This document shows, one piece after another, positions 10,217 to 19,721 of a stretch of DNA of 64,000 nt (positions within the stretch are counted from its first letter, which is position 1; each line of letters starts with the position of its first letter). Both the position numbers and the translations under genes were made by a program. Source of the DNA: Methylotenera sp. Lineage in GTDB: Bacteria; Pseudomonadota; Gammaproteobacteria; Burkholderiales; Methylophilaceae. A model generated the notes under the pieces. It searched no databases. It was not told where the DNA came from and saw only the letters and a program-made list of their open reading frames with translations. Location of the stretch: contig JABFSF010000026.1 of assembly GCA_013140755.1 (NCBI GenBank), forward strand, positions 41,971-105,970. The letters are read 5' to 3'.

Positions 10217-10777
10217 ATGATGAGGTCTCTCTATTTATCTCTCACAGGTCTTGCATTAGCAGGCTTCACAATGACAGCCTCAGCGACCACTGTGGTTAAT
10301 CAAGCTATCACTGAATCTGAAGTTGCTGGTGCGCAAAAAGCGTGGTGCCAAGCTTTGGTTGATATTAGCAGCACTTACGCTAAAGACGGCCAACCTGCAG
10401 CCAAAGCACTCGCTGAAAAAGTGATTGATAGTGCTTACGGCTATCAGATGGGTGCAGTGCTGTTCAAACCTACGCTTACTGTTGCCCCACAAACTTTCCG
10501 CACTACTCGTGCTGGAGCACTCGCCTATTTTGTTGGTGGTGACCCTGCTTATCCGCAAGATAAAGGCTTTGCACTCAAAGGTTGGACGAATTGTGAAGCG
10601 CAAAACGCTGGTGTTTTTATTACGGGTGACTCAGCAACCAGTATGGGTAATGTAATGGTGACGAATAAAGATGGTAAAGTCACTACCGTTGACAAGACTT
10701 GGACTTACGTCAAAGACGATACTGGCAACTTACGCATTGTGGTACACCACTCTTCACTGCCATACACTGGCAAATAA
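10217..10777 (+). CDS. Secreted SnoaL/NTF2-like protein
   Basis: A 186-aa protein with a Sec signal peptide (MMRSLYLSLTGLALAGFTMTASA, cleavage probably after ASA). The mature part ends in DKTWTYVKDDTGNLRIVVHH-type sequence, resembling the final strands of NTF2/SnoaL-fold domains, and has two cysteines (in AWCQAL and TNCEAQ) that might pair in the periplasm. A good RBS (AAAGGA) precedes the tandem ATGs. Its function is unknown; similar proteins are sometimes mislabelled as phosphoribosyl-AMP cyclohydrolase, for which no motif is seen. Confidence 0.75.
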   Translation: MMRSLYLSLTGLALAGFTMTASATTVVNQAITESEVAGAQKAWCQALVDISSTYAKDGQPAAKALAEKVIDSAYGYQMGAVLFKPTLTVAPQTFRTTRAGALAYFVGGDPAYPQDKGFALKGWTNCEAQNAGVFITGDSATSMGNVMVTNKDGKVTTVDKTWTYVKDDTGNLRIVVHHSSLPYTGK

Positions 10778-10802
10778 TTGGTAAACTGTCAAAATGACTT
10801 AA

Positions 10803-10830
10803 CTAGCCACCCCATGCAGGGGGCGGCTAG
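10803..10830 (+). terminator. Stem-loop after the SnoaL-like gene
   Basis: CTAGCCaCCCC - ATGC - AGGGGgcGGCTAG forms a GC-rich hairpin 25 bp after the stop codon, followed only by ATTTTA rather than a long T-run. Probably a factor-independent terminator separating the secreted protein from htpX, of moderate strength. Confidence 0.55.
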
Positions 10831-10848
10831 ATTTTACTGGGGATTTTA

Positions 10849-11724
10849 ATGAAACGTATTTTCTATTTTTTAGCGACTAACCTTGCCATTATGTTGGTGC
10901 TTTCAGTCACCATGCGCCTATTGGGCGTTGAGCCTTATCTCAATGCTAATGGCTTAGATTTGAAAAACCTACTCGCTTTCGCCGCCATTATGGGCTTTGG
11001 CGGTGCGTTTATTTCATTGGCAATGTCTAAATGGTCTGCCAAACGCATGTCTGGCGCGGTAGTGATTGAAGAAGCCAAAACGCCCACTGAAATTTGGCTG
11101 CTTAAAACAGTGCGATCCCAAGCCGATATGGTCGGCATTAAAATGCCTGAAGTGGCGATATTTGATTCCCCTGAAGTGAATGCCTTCGCCACGGGTATGA
11201 CTAAAAATAGCTCATTAGTCGCGGTATCAACTGGCTTACTCAATAAAATGAGTAAAGATGAAGCCGAAGCAGTGCTGGCGCATGAGGTATCACATATTGC
11301 CAATGGTGATATGGTGACGCTCACGCTAATTCAAGGTGTAGTGAATACCTTTGTTATGTTCCTGTCACGTGTGATTGGTTATGCGGTAGATAAAATTATT
11401 TTCAAAACCGAAAAAGGCACAGGTCCTGCTTTCTTTGTTACGATGATTATTGCAGAGCTAGTATTGGGGGTTTTAGCTTCTATTGTTGTGATGTGGTTTT
11501 CACGTCAACGTGAATTTCGCGCAGATGCAGGTGCCGCTAAATTATCAAGCAGTAAAAAGATGATTGCGGCATTAGAGCGATTGCAAGCAGAGCATGAGCC
11601 CTCAGCTTTACCTAAACAAATGGCGGCTTCTGGCATTTCTGGGGGCGGAGCGAGCGGCTTGAAAAAATTGTTTATGACGCACCCGAGCTTAGATGAGCGT
11701 ATTGCTGCGCTTAAAGCGCAGTAA
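10849..11724 (+). CDS. htpX: Membrane zinc metalloprotease HtpX
   Basis: Heat-shock-related inner-membrane M48 peptidase that degrades misfolded membrane proteins together with FtsH. The 291-aa protein has two N-terminal membrane helices, the zinc motif HEVSH (H145, E146, H149), two further helices (residues about 160-225) and [17 protein letters not shown] carrying the third zinc ligand. The C-terminal [12 protein letters not shown] is characteristic. RBS-like GGGGA lies upstream of the ATG. Complete and typical. Confidence 0.96.
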   Translation: MKRIFYFLATNLAIMLVLSVTMRLLGVEPYLNANGLDLKNLLAFAAIMGFGGAFISLAMSKWSAKRMSGAVVIEEAKTPTEIWLLKTVRSQADMVGIKMPEVAIFDSPEVNAFATGMTKNSSLVAVSTGLLNKMSKDEAEAVLAHEVSHIANGDMVTLTLIQGVVNTFVMFLSRVIGYAVDKIIFKTEKGTGPAFFVTMIIAELVLGVLASIVVMWFSRQREFRADAGAAKLSSSKKMIAALERLQAEHEPSALPKQMAASGISGGGASGLKKLFMTHPSLDERIAALKAQ

Positions 11725-11760
11725 GGTCTCTAAACCTAATATTTGAAAGTACTGAAAAAA

Positions 11761-12300
11761 ATGAAAATGAAACGCGTTGAGCTATTTTTAGAGCACTTTA
11801 TGTTTGGCAGTCGTTGGTTATTAGTACCGTTTTATATTGGCTTAATTGCGTCAATTGCTCTATTACTCGTTAAATTTGCTAAAGCATTTATGGCTTTGCT
11901 ACCTGTGATATTCAACGGTGATGGTGGCGCAGCTTTGTTGGGAATTCTCACATTAGTTGATATTACTTTAGTGGCCAACTTACTACTGATTATCATTTTT
12001 GCTGGGTATGAAAACTTTGTATCAAAAATCGATACGGGTGATAATGAAGACCGCCCAGATTGGATGGGACATGTTGGTTTTTCTGATCTAAAACTCAAGT
12101 TAATTGGCTCTATCGTTGCTATTTCTGGCATTGAGTTACTTAAGTATTTTATTAACGTAAAAGAAGTATTGGCTGAACCTAACGGCAATTACCAACTCGC
12201 TTGGCTGGTTGGCATACATTTCACACTGGTTGTTTCTGGCGTGATGTTTGCCTTGATGGACAAAATTGCGGCTAGCAGTCATACCAGCAAAGCAAAGTAA
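11761..12300 (+). CDS. YqhA/TIGR00645-family membrane protein
   Basis: About 179-aa inner-membrane protein of the UPF0114 (YqhA) family. Features: VELFLEHFMFGSRWLLVPFY at the N-terminus, three to four hydrophobic segments, the loop NEDRPDWMGHVGFSDLKLKL and a final helix ending DKIAASSHTSKAK. Function unknown in the whole family. The ATG at 11761 (or 11767) is preferred to an upstream in-frame TTG at 11743. Its stop codon overlaps the next start (TAATG), so it is co-translated with the AI-2E-family gene. Confidence 0.85.
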   Translation: MKMKRVELFLEHFMFGSRWLLVPFYIGLIASIALLLVKFAKAFMALLPVIFNGDGGAALLGILTLVDITLVANLLLIIIFAGYENFVSKIDTGDNEDRPDWMGHVGFSDLKLKLIGSIVAISGIELLKYFINVKEVLAEPNGNYQLAWLVGIHFTLVVSGVMFALMDKIAASSHTSKAK

Positions 12301-13373
12301 TGATGCTTACGAATAGCCCAGTGAGCAGACGCATCGTGCCATGGCTTGCCTTAGTAGGCTTGATGCTGTTAGTTTTTATGGTGGTGACGCCATTTTTGGT
12401 ACCTATCGCTTGGGCAGGCATATTAGCTTATGCTTCTTGGCCAGTGGCGATGCGAATTCGTCGCTGGTGCAAAAATCGTGACACTCTAGCGGCAAGCCTC
12501 ACCACACTGCTCGCGGCTTTAACGTTATTGATGCCGCTACTTTGGTTAATCTGGTTGGCGCAGCAAGAGTTAAGGCAAGTTTATCCTGCTCTGCAATCGT
12601 TGTTAGCCAATCCGCCACCTTTACCAGAGCCTTTAAAAACGTTGCCTTGGTTGGGCGAGTGGCTTACACAACAGCACGCGCAATTGATAGCGCATCCACA
12701 AGAGCTAGGTGCAGCACTCAAAACATGGATTTCTACAAATGGTCATGATTTAGCCTCCATCGCTGGTGATGTTGGCAAAAATCTAATCAAACTAATTTTT
12801 GTGATTGTGATTTTGTTTTTCTTTTATCGCGATGGCACTCGCATTGTGGCTGAACTACGTCAGGTATTAGCGCGCTTCATCGGTGTACAAGTGCATGATT
12901 ATTTACATGCGGCTGGTACCACCACACGTGCAGTTGTTTATGGGGTTTTGCTTACAGCCTTTGTTCAAGGCATAGTGGCAGGTTTAGGCTATTGGGTTGC
13001 AGGCTTAAACTCCCCCGTACTATTTGGGGTACTCACCATGATATTAGCCCTTATTCCATTTTGCACACCTTTGGCATGGGGCTCTGCTGGTTTATGGCTA
13101 TTATTACAAGGCGAAACTGGCGCGGCGATTGGTGTGTGGCTATGGGGAGCATTGGTAGTGAGTCAGTTAGATAACTTTTTGCGCCCCTTATTTATCAGTA
13201 GCGTTAGCCCTGTGCCTTTTTTATTAGTATTATTTGGCGTATTAGGTGGGTTGTTAGCTTTTGGTTTGGTTGGGCTTTTTATTGGTCCGATTGTACTCAC
13301 TGTGGCATGGGCGGTTTGGCGTGAGTGGACGGTGCATTTAGATGATGATCGCACGCAAGTTTTAGGTGATTAA
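12300..13373 (+). CDS. AI-2E/PerM-family transporter
   Basis: A 357-aa AI-2 exporter superfamily (YdiK/PerM/TqsA) membrane protein. Two hydrophobic segments near the N-terminus (WLALVGLMLLVFMVVTPFLV), a soluble central part (residues ~90-160), and a C-terminal membrane block with GLVGLFIGPIVLTVAWAVWR, the family signature. Substrates vary or are unknown (quorum signals, peptides, cations). Starts on the ATG overlapping the upstream stop; a second ATG follows directly. It lies 5 bp upstream of the CPA2 antiporter, so the genes form one operon. Confidence 0.88.
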   Translation: MMLTNSPVSRRIVPWLALVGLMLLVFMVVTPFLVPIAWAGILAYASWPVAMRIRRWCKNRDTLAASLTTLLAALTLLMPLLWLIWLAQQELRQVYPALQSLLANPPPLPEPLKTLPWLGEWLTQQHAQLIAHPQELGAALKTWISTNGHDLASIAGDVGKNLIKLIFVIVILFFFYRDGTRIVAELRQVLARFIGVQVHDYLHAAGTTTRAVVYGVLLTAFVQGIVAGLGYWVAGLNSPVLFGVLTMILALIPFCTPLAWGSAGLWLLLQGETGAAIGVWLWGALVVSQLDNFLRPLFISSVSPVPFLLVLFGVLGGLLAFGLVGLFIGPIVLTVAWAVWREWTVHLDDDRTQVLGD

Positions 13374-13378
13374 ACAAT

Positions 13379-14626
13379 ATGGCAGTTGATCAATTTTTTC
13401 TTTTTTTAGCGGTTATCTTGATTGCAGCACGACTTTTTTCTGAAGTCGCTGTGCGCCATGGCATTCCGCCTGTGATTGGAGAATTATTGGCTGGTTTAAT
13501 GGTGGGACCATCCTTGCTGGGCTGGGTTACACCAGATGAAACCATGAAGTTACTGGCAGAAATTGGCATCATTCTATTATTGTTTGAAGTAGGCATGGAC
13601 ACCGATCTCTATCGTCTTGCGCGTTCAGGTACCAAGCCAATTGTCGTTGCAATGGTTGGTTTTGTTGCGCCTTTTGTCTTGGGGTATTTGGTTTGTTATT
13701 ATCTTTTTGATTTATCCAATATTGTATCTTTATTTATTGGTGGCACGCTCACTGCCACTAGCATTGGGATTACCGTTAGGGTGCTGGATGACCTCAAGCG
13801 TCGCCAAAGTGATGAAGCCCAAATTGTCATAGGTGCGGCAGTATTAGATGATATTTTGGGCGTTTTAACCTTGGCATTTCTCTATCAATTTGCAGAGCAA
13901 AAGCAAGTTTCACTTGCCGCTACTGGCGAAGTGGCTATCTACATTATCTTATTCATGGTGCTATCGCCATTTGCTGCAAAGCTAGTGGGGCGAGTGATTG
14001 AAAGGTTTAGCCACACAGCGAGTACGCCAGGCTTGCTACTCACGATGGCACTGTCACTTATTTTGCTGTTTTCATGGTTAGCCCATGCTGTAGGTGCGCC
14101 TGTGATTATGGGTGGATTTGCAGCAGGTGTGGCATTGTCTCAACACTTTCACCTCACCTTTAAAGCGAGTAAATCAGTATTTACTGCGCGTGTTCAACAT
14201 AAACTCACCGAGTGGTTTGCGCCAAGTTCAGAATTGCACCATGCATTAGAAACACAGATGCGCCCATTGATTCACACCTTTGCACCCTTGTTTTTTGTCA
14301 TGGTAGGGGTGTCGCTTAATTTTAACACTGTGGATTGGAGTTCAGGCTTTGTGTGGCAACTAGGTGGTTTGCTTTTACTCGTGGCCTTTATTGGCAAGTT
14401 AGCAGCTGGCTTTTTTATTAAAGAACCACGTGCGAACCAAATAGCGATTGGCTTAGCAATGATTCCGCGCGGTGAGGTTGGATTGATTTTTGCTCAATTA
14501 GGTCTAGCACAAGGCATTTTAGATATCAGCTTATATGCTGCATTGTTGCTAGTGATTGCGCTCACTACACTCGCACCACCCTTTTTAATGAAGGTATTTT
14601 ATGTGCGTTATCTGCCTGAGGCATAA
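13379..14626 (+). CDS. CPA2 cation:proton antiporter (Kef/YbaL type)
   Basis: A 415-aa monovalent cation/H+ antiporter, membrane domain only. About 12 hydrophobic segments; family features are VRHGIPPVIGELLAGLMVGP, LLFEVGMDTDL, IGAAVLDDILGVLTLAFLYQ (the conserved Asp pair of the transport site) and IPRGEVGLIFAQLGLAQGI. No RCK/TrkA-N nucleotide-binding domain is attached. Probably exchanges K+ or Na+ for H+ in the inner membrane. Spaced 5 bp after the AI-2E-family gene. Confidence 0.9.
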   Translation: MAVDQFFLFLAVILIAARLFSEVAVRHGIPPVIGELLAGLMVGPSLLGWVTPDETMKLLAEIGIILLLFEVGMDTDLYRLARSGTKPIVVAMVGFVAPFVLGYLVCYYLFDLSNIVSLFIGGTLTATSIGITVRVLDDLKRRQSDEAQIVIGAAVLDDILGVLTLAFLYQFAEQKQVSLAATGEVAIYIILFMVLSPFAAKLVGRVIERFSHTASTPGLLLTMALSLILLFSWLAHAVGAPVIMGGFAAGVALSQHFHLTFKASKSVFTARVQHKLTEWFAPSSELHHALETQMRPLIHTFAPLFFVMVGVSLNFNTVDWSSGFVWQLGGLLLLVAFIGKLAAGFFIKEPRANQIAIGLAMIPRGEVGLIFAQLGLAQGILDISLYAALLLVIALTTLAPPFLMKVFYVRYLPEA

Positions 14627-14692
14627 CATTTTTTAACCTAATAGCAAAATCGCTATTGCAACATCAAAGTGAATAAAAAAGTGAAATAAAAT

Positions 14693-15646
14693 ATGAACGA
14701 ATTACAAACAATAGGTACTTGGTGGATGTGGGCTGGCTTTGGTTTATTTGTCATCGCTATGTTAGGCGTTGATATGTTTGCGCTTGGGCGTAAAGGAGCA
14801 CATAAGGTGGGTGCTAAGGAGGCACTGGTATGGTCTGCCATTTGGTTTAGTTTGGCGATATTGTTCAGTGCAGTGTTATGGAACTGGCTTGACTATACCT
14901 CAGGGCGTGCAATTGCTGATGCCAGAACGATGGAGTTTCTGACAGGCTATCTCCTAGAAAAAACCTTGGCGATGGATAACATTTTTGTGTTTGTAATGAT
15001 TTTCAGCTACTTTGCCGTGCCAATTGAGTATCAAAAACGCGTATTGCTTTATGGCGTGCTCGGCGCGATTATTTTACGCGTATTGATGATTTTGCTAGGT
15101 GCTTGGCTTATCGCAAAGTTTCACTGGGTATTGTATTTATTTGGCGCATTTTTGCTCATTACGGGCGTAAAAATGTTTATTTTTGCCGATAAAGAGCCGA
15201 ATTTGGCCGAAAACCCTATTCTAAAATGGCTTAAAAAACATGTACGTATTACCGATGATTACCACGGTGACAAGTTTTGGATTATCAAGAACGGCGTACG
15301 CTGGTTTACGCCTATGTTTTTAGTGCTCGTGCTGATTGAATTTTCAGATGTGATTTTTGCAATGGATAGCATCCCTGCGATTTTTGCCGTCACTAGCGAC
15401 CCATTTATTGTATTTACCTCTAACATCTTCGCCATTTTGGGTTTACGCGCTTTGTACTTTTTGCTGGCAGATATGGCAGACCGTTTTCATTTACTTAAAT
15501 ATGGCTTGGCTGTGGTACTAATATTTGTAGGCACAAAAATGCTCATTGTGGATTGGTTTAAAATCCCCGTGGCAGTATCGCTTGCGGTGGTAATTGCGGT
15601 GCTAGGCATCAGTATATTATTGAGCTTAAAGGCTAGCCGTAAGTAA
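14693..15646 (+). CDS. TerC-family membrane protein (Alx/MntY type)
   Basis: A 317-aa integral membrane protein of the TerC family; relatives export Mn2+ (Alx, MeeF/MeeY) and help metallate secreted proteins. Family motifs visible: LEKTLAMDNIFVFVMIFSYF and LVLIEFSDVIFAMDSIPAIF, both carrying acidic residues in membrane helices, and FAILGLRALYFLLADMADRF. The 66-bp upstream gap is too short for a yybP-ykoY manganese riboswitch, and none was seen. A short AT-rich leader carries the start ATG. Confidence 0.9.
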   Translation: MNELQTIGTWWMWAGFGLFVIAMLGVDMFALGRKGAHKVGAKEALVWSAIWFSLAILFSAVLWNWLDYTSGRAIADARTMEFLTGYLLEKTLAMDNIFVFVMIFSYFAVPIEYQKRVLLYGVLGAIILRVLMILLGAWLIAKFHWVLYLFGAFLLITGVKMFIFADKEPNLAENPILKWLKKHVRITDDYHGDKFWIIKNGVRWFTPMFLVLVLIEFSDVIFAMDSIPAIFAVTSDPFIVFTSNIFAILGLRALYFLLADMADRFHLLKYGLAVVLIFVGTKMLIVDWFKIPVAVSLAVVIAVLGISILLSLKASRK

Positions 15647-15673
15647 GCTTAGCCTAACTGACAGAAGTGATTG

Positions 15674-16129
15674 CTAATTTCTATCGCTTAAATCTTGCCG
15701 ATGGCGGGTAATCACTTCTTGTGAGGCTAAAATGATTTCTCGTAAAAAGCAAAGTAAGCCAAAAATTAGAGAAAACATGGCGGTAATAAAGGTAATTAAC
15801 ACAAAGCCTGATAAATGAACACTAATTGCCACGCCAATAAAAATTGAGGCAATCGCCAACGCTACACATAGGCCTGCAAAAATAAATAAGCCAACTGACC
15901 AGCGCATCCAAGTAGTTCTCGCTGCAATAATGTCCAATTCCTCTAAAAACTCTTTTCGTTTGTCAACATTTAAAGTATTTAAATTGCGTGCGCGATCAAT
16001 TGCACGCCCTAGCCGATTGACCAATACACCCAAGATTGAGCCGATGCCTGTGAGTAAAAATACAGGTGCTACGGCATCGTGAATTGCAGTAGAAATATCG
16101 CGAATATCTGAAGGAGAATTAAATATCAT
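15674..16129 (-). CDS. DUF2721-family membrane protein
   Basis: A 151-aa protein with three hydrophobic helices (AVAPVFLLTGIGSILGVLVN; the segment around VGLFIFAGLCVALAIASIFI; FVLITFITAMFSLIFGLLCF) and the conserved polar loop NRLGRAIDRARNL between helix 1 and 2. This matches DUF2721; function unknown. It is the last minus-strand gene of the ATP-grasp / alpha-E / transglutaminase run (12 bp after the transglutaminase gene) and is probably co-transcribed. Confidence 0.82.
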   Translation of the reverse strand: MIFNSPSDIRDISTAIHDAVAPVFLLTGIGSILGVLVNRLGRAIDRARNLNTLNVDKRKEFLEELDIIAARTTWMRWSVGLFIFAGLCVALAIASIFIGVAISVHLSGFVLITFITAMFSLIFGLLCFLREIILASQEVITRHRQDLSDRN

Positions 16130-16141
16130 GCAGTGATTTTT

Positions 16142-17017
16142 TTATTGTTGCGCTTGCTGTGATTGCCGCATCAGCTCAGCATTTTCCACTAAAGCCGAAG
16201 CATCAATGCGCCGTTGCTGATGCTGAGGAGTCCCTGATTGATTCACAATCACGCTGCTGGCCATGCCTTCCACGCCACCCCCTGAGCGCATTCCAGCCAC
16301 TGGGCTAGCACTGTTATAATCTAAACCCGTGGCCAAACGCACATGTGTTTCACTTGCACGGCAGCCGTTAGAGACATCAAAACTTTGCCAACCACCATGA
16401 TTTAAATGCACATCTGCCCACGCATGGGTTTGCATCAGGCTGCCATCTTCAGTAAATAAGTAACCACTTACATACCGCGCTGGTAGGCCGATTGCGCGAC
16501 AACATGCAATAAAGACATGTGCATGGTCTTGGCAAACGCCTTGACCTAGGACAAACGCCTCAATGGCAGAGGTGGTGACTTGGGTTGCGCCTTTAATGTA
16601 TTGCACACGCTGCAATAAGGCGTGCATCATGTTTTCTAATGCGGCAGATTGTGCATAAGCATCGGTTTTATAAGGAACTGCAAATTGACGAATGGCCTCA
16701 TCACTCATGGTGAGAGGCGTATCACGTAGGTAAATGAATAAGGGAAGTGTTTGATGTTGGGTGACTACTTCAACCCCTGTTTCCACCTCACCCGACGCGA
16801 TGATTAAGATGTCTTGATGTGGAGTATCAACCACTAAGGTGTGTGTGGTGTTGCCGTACGCATCTTCTGTGGCATGAAGCTCGCCATTGACTTTAATATC
16901 CCAGCGTTTTACGTGTTGCCCGAAGCCATTTTGCGGGGTGAGGCGTAGTTGCTGTATAGTGTAATTCACATCATCGCTGTAGGCGTAGCGTGTGTGATGT
17001 TCAATATTGAGTAACAT
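16142..17017 (-). CDS. Transglutaminase-like cysteine peptidase of the alpha-E cluster
   Basis: A 291-aa protein with an N-terminal beta-rich domain (LLNIEHHTRYAYSDDVNYTI) and a transglutaminase core with the catalytic triad: Cys in GQGVCQDHAHVF (about residue 161), His in QTHAWADVHL (about 197) and Asp in WQSFDVSNGC (about 213). Encoded 3 bp after the alpha-E gene. Known comparative work links this family with ATP-grasp amidoligases and Anbu, suggesting it removes or trims a peptide tag that the ligase makes; that role is inferred, not shown. Confidence 0.9.
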   Translation of the reverse strand: MLLNIEHHTRYAYSDDVNYTIQQLRLTPQNGFGQHVKRWDIKVNGELHATEDAYGNTTHTLVVDTPHQDILIIASGEVETGVEVVTQHQTLPLFIYLRDTPLTMSDEAIRQFAVPYKTDAYAQSAALENMMHALLQRVQYIKGATQVTTSAIEAFVLGQGVCQDHAHVFIACCRAIGLPARYVSGYLFTEDGSLMQTHAWADVHLNHGGWQSFDVSNGCRASETHVRLATGLDYNSASPVAGMRSGGGVEGMASSVIVNQSGTPQHQQRRIDASALVENAELMRQSQQAQQ

Positions 17018-17020
17018 GGA

Positions 17021-17965
17021 TTAAGTCGCAATGCTAAAAAAAGTCTTATGTATTTCTACACCAAGTTTATTATTGGATTGCACAAAATCACTTAAAAACT
17101 CATGTAAGCCATGTTGAAAAATATCTTTCATTTTTCCATAACGCAATTTGGAATGCAGTTCACCTGCTAAGCGTTTGCATTCGGTGTGGCGCGTACCAGA
17201 AAGCAACTCTAAAATAGGGGTGATTTCATCAAAGCACGCATGTAATGAGCGCGGCATATCGCGTCTTAATACCAATAATTCTGCCACGCGCCATGGTTCT
17301 ATCGTGTCGCTATAAATTTTTTGATACGCTTGGAAGGAAGAAACAGATCGTAATACAGCACTCCATTCGTAGTAATCTACTGCGCCACCAATCTCCTCTT
17401 GCTTGGGTAGTAATAGATGATATTTCACATCTAATAGCCGCGCTGTGTTATCGGCACGTTCAATAAATGTACCTAAACGCACAAAGCTAAAGGCATCATC
17501 ACGTAACATGGTGCCATAACACACACCTCTAAATAAATGTGAACGCGCCTTCACCCAATCACAAAATTCGCGTAAGCCACTTTTAGCTAAGTCTTGCCCA
17601 ACAAACTGCCCAAACTCTAACCACAAGGCGTTAATATTTTCCCATGTTTCAGTGGTCATTGCTACGCGCACGGCATGGGCATTTTCACGCGCACTGCGCA
17701 AAGTGCTGTAAATACTAGAAGGGTTATTCATATCTAACGCTAAGTAGTGAATTACGTTACTTGCGGTATAGGCATCATACGTATCTGCGTATGCTTCTAC
17801 ATTACCTGAAATTTCTAAGGCAGGTAACCATAAAGCGGCCTCAGATTCTGCCGCATTTGGGACGAGTGACATGTTATAAGTCACATCCAACACACGCGCC
17901 ATGTTTTCTGCACGCTCAATATAGCGCGCCATCCAGTAGAGATGATCTGCGGTTCTGCTTAACAT
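17021..17965 (-). CDS. Alpha-E domain protein
   Basis: A 314-aa all-alpha protein (alpha-E, DUF403). It opens MLSRTADHLYWMARYIERAE and repeats the fold signature further on (FVRLGTFIERADNTARLLDV), the two halves being recognisable as related helical blocks. Biochemical activity is unknown; it always accompanies circularly permuted ATP-grasp ligases. Its start overlaps the end of the ATP-grasp gene by 7 bp, indicating translational coupling. Confidence 0.9.
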   Translation of the reverse strand: MLSRTADHLYWMARYIERAENMARVLDVTYNMSLVPNAAESEAALWLPALEISGNVEAYADTYDAYTASNVIHYLALDMNNPSSIYSTLRSARENAHAVRVAMTTETWENINALWLEFGQFVGQDLAKSGLREFCDWVKARSHLFRGVCYGTMLRDDAFSFVRLGTFIERADNTARLLDVKYHLLLPKQEEIGGAVDYYEWSAVLRSVSSFQAYQKIYSDTIEPWRVAELLVLRRDMPRSLHACFDEITPILELLSGTRHTECKRLAGELHSKLRYGKMKDIFQHGLHEFLSDFVQSNNKLGVEIHKTFFSIAT

Positions 17966-19449
17966 GAGAGCTCCTCAACTTTTTCTGCTTGCTGTGTTGT
18001 TGGGGTTTCAATGGCTTCTTCTAGCACCCATGTGTCTTTTGTGCCACCACCTTGCGATGAATTCACCACGAGCGAACCTTCTTTCATGGCAACACGACAC
18101 AATGCGCCTGGCACTAGGGTGACCGTTTTACCTGATAATACAAAGGGTCGTAAATCCACATGGCGAGGTGCAATGCCTGCCTCTACCAAGGTTGGGCAAG
18201 TTGAAAGAGCCAAGGTGGGCTGGGCGATATAATTAGCTGGTTTTGAGAGAATGCGAATACGAAACTCCTCGAGCTCTTGCTTGCTTGCCGCAGGTCCTAC
18301 CAACATGCCATAGCCACCTGAGCCTTGTACTTCTTTTACCACTAACTCATCTAGGTGCGCCAAGGTATAGGCCAAATCATCCGATTTGCTTAACTCATAA
18401 GTAGGCACATTTTCTAAAATAGGCTCCTCATCTAAATAAAACTTAATCATGGCGGGCACATGAATATACGTCGCTTTATCATCAGCTACCCCTGTTCCTA
18501 CGGCATTGGCTAACGTCACGCCACCATTGCGATACACCGAGAGTAAACCTGGCACACCTAACATAGAGTTTGCATTAAAAACAAGCGGGTCTAGGTAATC
18601 ATCATCAATTCTTCGGTAAATGACATCGATGCGCTGTGGGCCTTGTGTTGTGCGCATATACACAGCATTATTGCGCACAAATAAGTCCTGCCCTTCAACC
18701 AACTCAACACCCATTTGTTGCGCCAAAAAGGCATGCTCAAAATACGCGCTGTTATAGGCTCCTGGTGATAACACTACCACCGTAGGTTCATGCACGCCTG
18801 ATTGTGCAACTGCACGTAAGTTTTTGAGTAACACTTGTGGGTAATGATCCACTGGAGCTACCGAATAGCGACGGAATAACTCAGGGAAAAGCCGCATCAT
18901 CATTTTGCGGTCTTCCAACATATAAGACACACCTGAGGGTGTGCGAAGATTATCTTCTAGCACATAAAACTGCGATTCACTGGTGCGTACTAAATCAATG
19001 CCTGCAATATGGGCATAAATTTGTTGCGGCACATTTACACCAAACATTTCAGGGCGATACTGCGCGTTGGTTAGCACACTTGCAGGGACTACTCCCGCCT
19101 TTATAATGTGCTGCTCATGGTAAATATCATGCAAAAACATGTTCAATGCACGCACGCGTTGAATTGCGCCCGCTGACAAATGCGCCCACTCTTTTGCATC
19201 TAAGATACGCGGTACCACGTCAAACGGAATTAAGCGCTCCGCACCATCGTCATTGCCATACACATTGAAGGTAATGCCAACTCGCCTAAATAGTACTTCA
19301 GCTTCTTGGCGTTTGCTATCTAATAAATCCTTTGGAATACTTTTTAACCAATGTTGATATGCATTATAGATTTCACGCACATTCAAAGTATCCGTATTTG
19401 CAATATTGATTTGCATTTCGTCAAAAAAAGTTGGGAGTGAGTTCGTCAT
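17959..19449 (-). CDS. Circularly permuted ATP-grasp protein (type 2)
   Basis: A 496-aa putative amidoligase. Family features: EWAHLSAGAIQRVRALNMFL, DLVRTSESQFYVLEDNLRTP, SGVSYMLEDRKMMMRLFPEL, DVIYRRIDDDYLDPLVFN and the ATP-grasp KEVQGSGGYGMLVGP. ATP-grasp ligases of this group are predicted to form a peptide-like bond on a small molecule or peptide. It leads the operon ATP-grasp - alpha-E - transglutaminase - DUF2721. The 272-bp region upstream separates it from a divergent Crp/Fnr gene. Confidence 0.92.
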   Translation of the reverse strand: MTNSLPTFFDEMQINIANTDTLNVREIYNAYQHWLKSIPKDLLDSKRQEAEVLFRRVGITFNVYGNDDGAERLIPFDVVPRILDAKEWAHLSAGAIQRVRALNMFLHDIYHEQHIIKAGVVPASVLTNAQYRPEMFGVNVPQQIYAHIAGIDLVRTSESQFYVLEDNLRTPSGVSYMLEDRKMMMRLFPELFRRYSVAPVDHYPQVLLKNLRAVAQSGVHEPTVVVLSPGAYNSAYFEHAFLAQQMGVELVEGQDLFVRNNAVYMRTTQGPQRIDVIYRRIDDDYLDPLVFNANSMLGVPGLLSVYRNGGVTLANAVGTGVADDKATYIHVPAMIKFYLDEEPILENVPTYELSKSDDLAYTLAHLDELVVKEVQGSGGYGMLVGPAASKQELEEFRIRILSKPANYIAQPTLALSTCPTLVEAGIAPRHVDLRPFVLSGKTVTLVPGALCRVAMKEGSLVVNSSQGGGTKDTWVLEEAIETPTTQQAEKVEELSC

Positions 19450-19721
19450 GATTAAGGCTTTCTTTTATATCAAAAGCTTAAGCAAATAGTGTGCCAATTT
19501 ATTTTTATATAAAAATCAATAGGTTGAGAAATTTTTTATAAAGCGCACATCAATAATGCACTTTTTTTGTGCGTAAAAAAACAAGTTAAGATTTAATGTG
19601 CGAATGGAGTGCATGCTGTAAGCACTCTCTCCAAATATACAAAGCAGTGTGTACACCAGTTTAAAGTGTGTTCCAAAGATATGGCGTAGAATGAGTCTAT
19701 GGTTAAGAAGGGAGAAATAAG

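Noticed and set aside
14627-14692. Manganese (yybP-ykoY) riboswitch before the TerC-family gene
   Set aside because: Only 66 bp are available and no conserved loops are visible.
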